DNA from: Ornithinibacillus gellani
GTDB taxonomy: Bacteria; Bacillota; Bacilli; Bacillales; Amphibacillaceae
Reading direction: 5' to 3'
Assembly (NCBI RefSeq): GCF_003730295.1
Contig: NZ_QTSZ01000052.1
Span: forward strand, 1-64,000
DNA length: 64,000 nt
The notes beneath the pieces are model-generated. The model was not told where the DNA came from. It did no database searches and was given only the letters and a program-made list of their open reading frames with translations. How positions within the stretch are numbered: position 1 is the stretch's first letter; the number at the start of each line of letters is the position of its first letter. Shown one piece after another: positions 60,312-64,000 of the stretch. Made by a program: the position numbers and the translations under genes.

Positions 60312-61076
60312 ATGGCAATCGAGGTTTTCACAAGAAGAGAGCAAAAGTATTTGATTACAAGACAACAAGCTGATGATCTAATTGCTGGGATGAAGCCCTA
60401 TATGCGAGCCGATATTAACGGAAACAAAGGAAATTATACTGTGTCTAGTCTTTATTTCGAGAGTCCGGAAAATACAATCTATTATGAAACGAAAAACAAG
60501 TTAAGATTTCGGCAAAAGCTTCGTCTACGAGTCTATGATGACACGGACATAAATGGAACAGCTTTTTTTGAGGTCAAACAAAAACACAAAAAAGTAGTTA
60601 ACAAGCGCAGAATGGTCCTGCCGTTAAAAGAAGCCTATCGTTATTTAGTTAGTACGGAAGAATGTCCTTTAGAAGAATACGAGAGTTCCAATCCACAGGT
60701 TTTTCGGGAAATAGACCATTTTCGCAGCCTGTACAACCTACAGCCCGAAATGATTGTCAGCTATGATAGAAGCGCATTCCATGGCATAGATGATGCAGAT
60801 TTACGGGTAACCTTTGATTATAATTTACGCTGCCGCAACAATGATTTGTTTTTAGAAAATGGACCACAGGGCGAGCATTTTATCGACAATGATCTCGTCG
60901 TCTTAGAAGTCAAAGTAAATCATAGTGTCCCTTTATGGCTAACCCGTATTTTACAGACGCTAAATTGTGAACAACGGAGTGCCTCAAAATACTGCACGAG
61001 CCTGGAATTATTGAAGGGTGAATATTTACCGAACGGAATTGTAAAAGAAACAGTACAAATTGGAGGAGGAGTTTAA
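60312..61076 (+). CDS. VTC-domain polyphosphate polymerase-like protein
   Basis: A 254-residue soluble protein of the VTC domain family, a tunnel-fold enzyme in which the yeast Vtc4 homologue makes polyphosphate from ATP. Basic and acidic tunnel residues are visible in FTRREQKYLI at the start, RFRQKLRLRVY, FFEVKQKHKKVVNKRRMVL and VVLEVKVNHSVPLWL. GGAAGGGAG precedes the ATG. It is coupled (2-nt gap) to a DUF4956 membrane protein, a frequent bacterial pairing. Enzyme activity is inferred from fold family only. Confidence 0.85.
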   Translation: MAIEVFTRREQKYLITRQQADDLIAGMKPYMRADINGNKGNYTVSSLYFESPENTIYYETKNKLRFRQKLRLRVYDDTDINGTAFFEVKQKHKKVVNKRRMVLPLKEAYRYLVSTEECPLEEYESSNPQVFREIDHFRSLYNLQPEMIVSYDRSAFHGIDDADLRVTFDYNLRCRNNDLFLENGPQGEHFIDNDLVVLEVKVNHSVPLWLTRILQTLNCEQRSASKYCTSLELLKGEYLPNGIVKETVQIGGGV

Positions 61077-61078
61077 AC

Positions 61079-61759
61079 ATGGATATGATTAACGACTTAT
61101 TTACAAATGGAACAGGAAATGGATCGACTATAGGAATGATCTTGCTGGCAATGCTAACGGCAACCATTCTTAGCTTGGTCATCACAAAGGTGTATCAAAT
61201 CACCTTCCAGGGAGAGCGTTATTCACAGGCATTCGTTCATACCATTATTATGATGAGTGTGATCGTGTCTGTCGTTATGAATGTGATTAGTGGGAATGCT
61301 GGAGTAGCCTTTGGTTTATTCGCTATTTTCTCACTCATTCGTTTTCGTAGTGCTGTAACAGATGCGAAGGACATTGCATATATTTTCTTCGGACTTTGTG
61401 TTGGTATGACAAGTGGTCTATTCCGATTTGATCTAGCAATCGTGCTCACTTTATTTGCGAGTTTGATATTCTATCTATTGTATAAATTCCAATACGGCAA
61501 AGGAAAAGACACACAAATTTTAAAAGTAACTGTACCGGAAAACCTAAACCATGAAAATCTTTTGGATGATATTTTAGAGGAGTACACAGAAGCACATACA
61601 CTACGTCAGGTGGAAACAACAAATTTAGGTACCATGATTTTATATACCTTTGCAATCCGTAGTAAAAATGCAACGAAAGACAAAGAACTGCTTGACCGAA
61701 TCCGCGAGAAGAATGCGAACCTAAAAGTATCACTCACCTATTTGAACAACGAATATTAA
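61079..61759 (+). CDS. DUF4956 membrane protein, partner of the VTC-domain protein
   Basis: A 226-residue protein with about four N-terminal helices (GMILLAMLTATILSLVIT, TIIMMSVIVSVVMNVI, VAFGLFAIFSLIRFRSA). A cytoplasmic domain of about 90 residues follows. The FSLIRFRSAVTDAKDIAYIFFGL motif is the DUF4956 hallmark. AGGAGGAG at the end of the preceding gene serves as its ribosome site. It may anchor the polymerase or move its product through the membrane, by analogy to the eukaryotic VTC complex; this is inference. Confidence 0.85.
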   Translation: MDMINDLFTNGTGNGSTIGMILLAMLTATILSLVITKVYQITFQGERYSQAFVHTIIMMSVIVSVVMNVISGNAGVAFGLFAIFSLIRFRSAVTDAKDIAYIFFGLCVGMTSGLFRFDLAIVLTLFASLIFYLLYKFQYGKGKDTQILKVTVPENLNHENLLDDILEEYTEAHTLRQVETTNLGTMILYTFAIRSKNATKDKELLDRIREKNANLKVSLTYLNNEY

Positions 61760-61781
61760 GTATTGAAATAGCATACAAAAA

Positions 61782-61867
61782 AAGACACCGCATATCCTGT
61801 TGGTGGCGACCCCTAAAAGTTAGATTTATCACTCTAACTTTCGGGGGTCAGTACCTCCGGTGTCTTT
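61782..61867 (+). terminator. Compound terminator containing an IS-end-like inverted repeat
   Basis: The outer stem is AAAGACACCG with CGGTGTCTTT plus T-run. Nested inside is a 17-bp inverted repeat, GACCCCTAAAAGTTAGA with TCTAACTTTCGGGGGTC (mismatches at the middle). The inner arms resemble terminal repeats of IS3-family (IS150-type) elements. It serves the VTC/DUF4956 operon and, in the other direction, the gene ending at 61880. Confidence 0.78.
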
Positions 61868-61879
61868 TTTTCTTTATAC

Positions 61880-62722
61880 CTAGTCTTTCATAATTTCTTC
61901 AACAGTTTCTTCTACTTCATGACGTGACATTTTTTCCTCGCCTCGTTTGAGAGCACGCAATGTTTTCTTTGCAAGTGCCAATGGTATTCTACAAAATAGA
62001 AGAATGTTTCGGTTTTTAATGTCTTTAATATATTCATCTGCCTGCTGTAAATTTCCCTCTGCATAAACGAACATATCCTCTCTGGACCAATTGTCTGGAA
62101 AGAATCGCACACCACGTGCAGCATCTTCGTCTTTATTACGCAGTACATTTACAGCTTGTAAGCCTCTGCCATAGCCAATAGCTAGATCATAATCCGTCTC
62201 TGTTCCATCATACCACTTCCAAATATCAGATAGCATGACACCGACAAGTCCAGCAACATAATAAGTGTAGTCATCTAAATCTTCTTTTGTTCGAACATCC
62301 CAGTTTTTCTCTGTCCAATCTGCCATGCCTTTTGCCATGACAGCAGTGGATTCCTGGACCTTGCCAGTTATATCTGACGGACAGAAGCCAATCCAATCGG
62401 CAAGTCTTAATGTCACTTCAGGTAATTCACTTGCATACGGCTCAACAAGTGCCTCATATGCCGCCTGATCGAATCCTTCCTGCAGCAATACACTTGTTTT
62501 ACGGAGTAGATGCTGCTTCACTTCCGAATTTAATTGTTCATGATCCTCTATTTCATCAATGGCACGCATGCAGAGATATGCAGACGCAACTGTTTTTCGT
62601 AAGGTAGGCTTTAATAATTTAATCGGGATATAAAATGTCCTACTCGTTTGCTTTAGCATATGCATGGCTTCTTTTTCTAGTTTTACCGATTCACTCAATG
62701 GTTTGGTCCTCCTTCTAAACAA
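61880..62722 (-). CDS. Phytoene/squalene synthase-like protein (YisP-like)
   Basis: A 280-residue trans-isoprenyl synthase fold. The first Asp-rich motif is intact (DEIED, 56-60). The second is altered: NVLRNKDED (192-200), where phytoene and squalene synthases normally have an Asp at the position of Asn196. YYVAGLVG is conserved. B. subtilis YisP, a relative with altered motifs, acts as a farnesyl-diphosphate phosphatase giving farnesol; I infer the same may apply here. No carotenoid desaturase is adjacent. ATG 62722 follows AGAAGGAGG. Confidence 0.82.
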   Translation of the reverse strand: MFRRRTKPLSESVKLEKEAMHMLKQTSRTFYIPIKLLKPTLRKTVASAYLCMRAIDEIEDHEQLNSEVKQHLLRKTSVLLQEGFDQAAYEALVEPYASELPEVTLRLADWIGFCPSDITGKVQESTAVMAKGMADWTEKNWDVRTKEDLDDYTYYVAGLVGVMLSDIWKWYDGTETDYDLAIGYGRGLQAVNVLRNKDEDAARGVRFFPDNWSREDMFVYAEGNLQQADEYIKDIKNRNILLFCRIPLALAKKTLRALKRGEEKMSRHEVEETVEEIMKD

Positions 62723-62795
62723 TGAGGTATATTTAGTATATCAAATAACTGAATAGATTACCTATTTGAAGAAGCCCAGGCAAGTCAATATAAAA

Positions 62796-62836
62796 CACCC
62801 CCATCAGCTGTTATGCTCATAAGGGTGCCCTTTTAA
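62796..62836 (-). terminator. Terminator of the ytxJ-like gene
   Basis: On the minus strand CACCC (62827-62823) pairs with GGGTG (62800-62796) across a loop of 22 nt, followed by TTTTA. A weak hairpin. Confidence 0.5.
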
Positions 62837-62851
62837 TATCCATATCAACCT

Positions 62852-63187
62852 TTACAGTGCTTTTTTTATACTTTCTGCTGTAATTGCATCATGGGAAGCA
62901 TGCCAAGCAACCTGCTTATTGTCCATGATAATAAGCTGTGGTGATTCATGCTTCACACCTGTAATGCGCTCGATTTCATTGGAGACTGGTCGGTCTTCAA
63001 TTACTTTCACAAGATAACAGGAAATATTTTCTTCTGCCTGATCGAGGAAACTTTCATATTCCTTAAATGCACGCGCGCTAATGGGACATGTTGTACTATG
63101 CTTAAAAAGCAACACCTTTTTATTCTGTGACTCTTCTAATGCCTCATGTAATGCATCCTCTTCAAATAATGCTGTTAATTGTGCCAT
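62852..63187 (-). CDS. ytxJ: Bacillithiol-system redox protein YtxJ
   Basis: A 111-residue thioredoxin-fold protein with a single active-site Cys in KHSTTCPISARAF, the TCPIS motif of YtxJ. The family is proposed to reduce bacillithiolated proteins and is induced by general stress in B. subtilis. The cis-Pro ESPQLIIMDN strand follows. AAAGGAGGAAGGGC precedes ATG 63187. It is a single gene. Confidence 0.9.
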   Translation of the reverse strand: MAQLTALFEEDALHEALEESQNKKVLLFKHSTTCPISARAFKEYESFLDQAEENISCYLVKVIEDRPVSNEIERITGVKHESPQLIIMDNKQVAWHASHDAITAESIKKAL

Positions 63188-63294
63188 GCCCTTCCTCCTT
63201 TATACTCCCCTGTGTACTTCAGGGTGCCTCTACCTACATTTTAAAATATAGCTGGCTATTCGTACAGGCAAATAGCTTAACGTATGCATTTATA

Positions 63295-63696
63295 TTAAAC
63301 CTGCGATGGTTCATCTTCCTTTCGAACAAAACACATAATTGCTGCTACTACGTAAAGTATGGATTGAAAAGCACCAAGTGTAAATAATAACCAGGATGAT
63401 AATAAGGCCGAAGCAATAAATAACCCACCAGCCAGTTTGGGCCTTTTATTCCCAGCGATTTGATACGTTGCAATTGCAGCTAGCATACCGCCAATAGCAC
63501 AGGAAATAATGGGCAACCAAATAAATACAGTTACCACCTGAAAAAGTTGACTTAGAGGCTCTAATGATGGATAGGCGCTAAAAAGTCCATCAAATCCAAA
63601 CGATAATAAAAATACAGATAATACACCTATAACGGCCATCCCAAAATCCGCTACCATCCCAATAATTCCTAAAACCATTTCAAATGTCCGATTCAA
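63295..63696 (-). CDS. DUF4064-like four-helix membrane protein
   Basis: A 133-residue membrane protein with four helices: the start LNRTFEMVLGIIGMVADFGMA, then VVTVFIWLPIISCAIGGMLAAIA, PKLAGGLFIASALLSSWLLF and SILYVVAAIMCFV. The RTFEMVLGIIG start is characteristic of DUF4064 proteins of Bacillaceae. I place the start at TTG 63696 with AAGGAAAGGG upstream, since the longer frame to 63786 adds a basic, non-conserved N-terminus. Function unknown. Confidence 0.72.
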   Translation of the reverse strand: MNRTFEMVLGIIGMVADFGMAVIGVLSVFLLSFGFDGLFSAYPSLEPLSQLFQVVTVFIWLPIISCAIGGMLAAIATYQIAGNKRPKLAGGLFIASALLSSWLLFTLGAFQSILYVVAAIMCFVRKEDEPSQV

Positions 63697-63921
63697 GTAC
63701 ACACGCCCTTTCCTTCTATCTTTCTTACTATTCTTCGTATGAATGAAATCTTTGTCAACCCACAGCCATACATTGCTTTTTAACAATTATTCAACATTTA
63801 GTTCCTTTTACCTATTATATGTCATTTTTTTATATATTTTTCATATCATTGTTTGGTACATTATGGTATGATAACATTGTTTAAATTGCTGTTAAAAGTA
63901 AGGTTAGAGAGGAAACATCCG

Positions 63922-64000
63922 ATGAAAAACAAAAACGCCATCATACAATTTCTTGACACAGACCAAAGTACTATGCCTCATTATTATGATTATGCTCGTG
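63922..64000 (+). CDS. Unidentified gene, 5' end only
   Basis: An ATG at 63922 with AGAGAGGAAAC upstream opens a frame that runs to the window edge and begins MKNKNAIIQFLDTDQS. Only 26 residues are visible, so no family can be assigned. A TATGAT -10-like sequence lies near 63866. Confidence 0.5.
   Translation, partial: MKNKNAIIQFLDTDQSTMPHYYDYAR

Overview
The window comes from a low-GC, endospore-forming Bacillaceae chromosome. Gene content points to the Oceanobacillus/Virgibacillus/Lentibacillus neighbourhood, though I cannot fix the genus. The evidence is spore-coat genes (CotZ/ExsY-like, CotF-like, a Gly/Pro-repeat protein), a bacillithiol-type YtxJ protein, a YkoFEDC thiamine-precursor importer, T-box and TPP leaders, LipM/LipA, strong AGGAGG ribosome sites and frequent TTG/GTG starts.

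Layout. 1-206: edge of an IS256-type insertion sequence, then an array of 51-bp units. 500-7079: trpEDCFBA without trpG, preceded by two complete tryptophan T-boxes in series. 7372-8178: a free-standing ATPase. 8201-12063: TPP riboswitch and ykoFEDC. 12095-13876: lipM-lipA. 14286-22706: an apparent spore-surface module with two Sm-like coat-type proteins, two glycosyltransferases, a CotZ/ExsY-like coat protein, and capEFG for UDP-N-acetyl-L-fucosamine. 23253-26361: a GntR-regulated ABC operon with three palindromic operators. 26608-29758: exoA, selD and selU. 29859-42625: envelope and housekeeping genes, including a DUF4309-GH3 glucosaminidase, CotF-like protein, YitT, LTA synthase, YueI, divergent pssA/psd, DedA, a DJ-1/PfpI protein, acetoacetyl-CoA synthetase with a cre site in its promoter, and an orphan response regulator. 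42781-53190: DUF4097 protein, PanF/YhdT, a POT peptide transporter, a secreted nuclease, a divergent LysR/YeiH pair, tRNA-Ala(GGC) and an aminoglycoside-phosphotransferase-like kinase. 53191-57152: a second array of 51-bp units, then two TPP riboswitches in series and tenA-thiD-thiM-thiE. 57346-64000: Gly/Pro-repeat protein, DHA2 exporter, small membrane protein, VTC-domain polymerase with its DUF4956 partner, a phytoene/squalene-synthase-like protein, YtxJ, a DUF4064-like protein and the start of one more gene.

Two repeat families stand out. One is a family of about 160 nt that can fold into two helices. It has five copies, all on the plus strand. Three begin exactly on the TAA stop codon of the upstream gene, and paired changes between copies keep the helices. 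The other is a 51-bp-period repeat found in two arrays about 53 kb apart. Biosynthesis of expensive metabolites is under doubled RNA control: tryptophan through two T-boxes and thiamine salvage through two TPP aptamers. A third TPP switch controls import.

All functional calls come from reading the sequence and from recalled family knowledge. No database search was possible.
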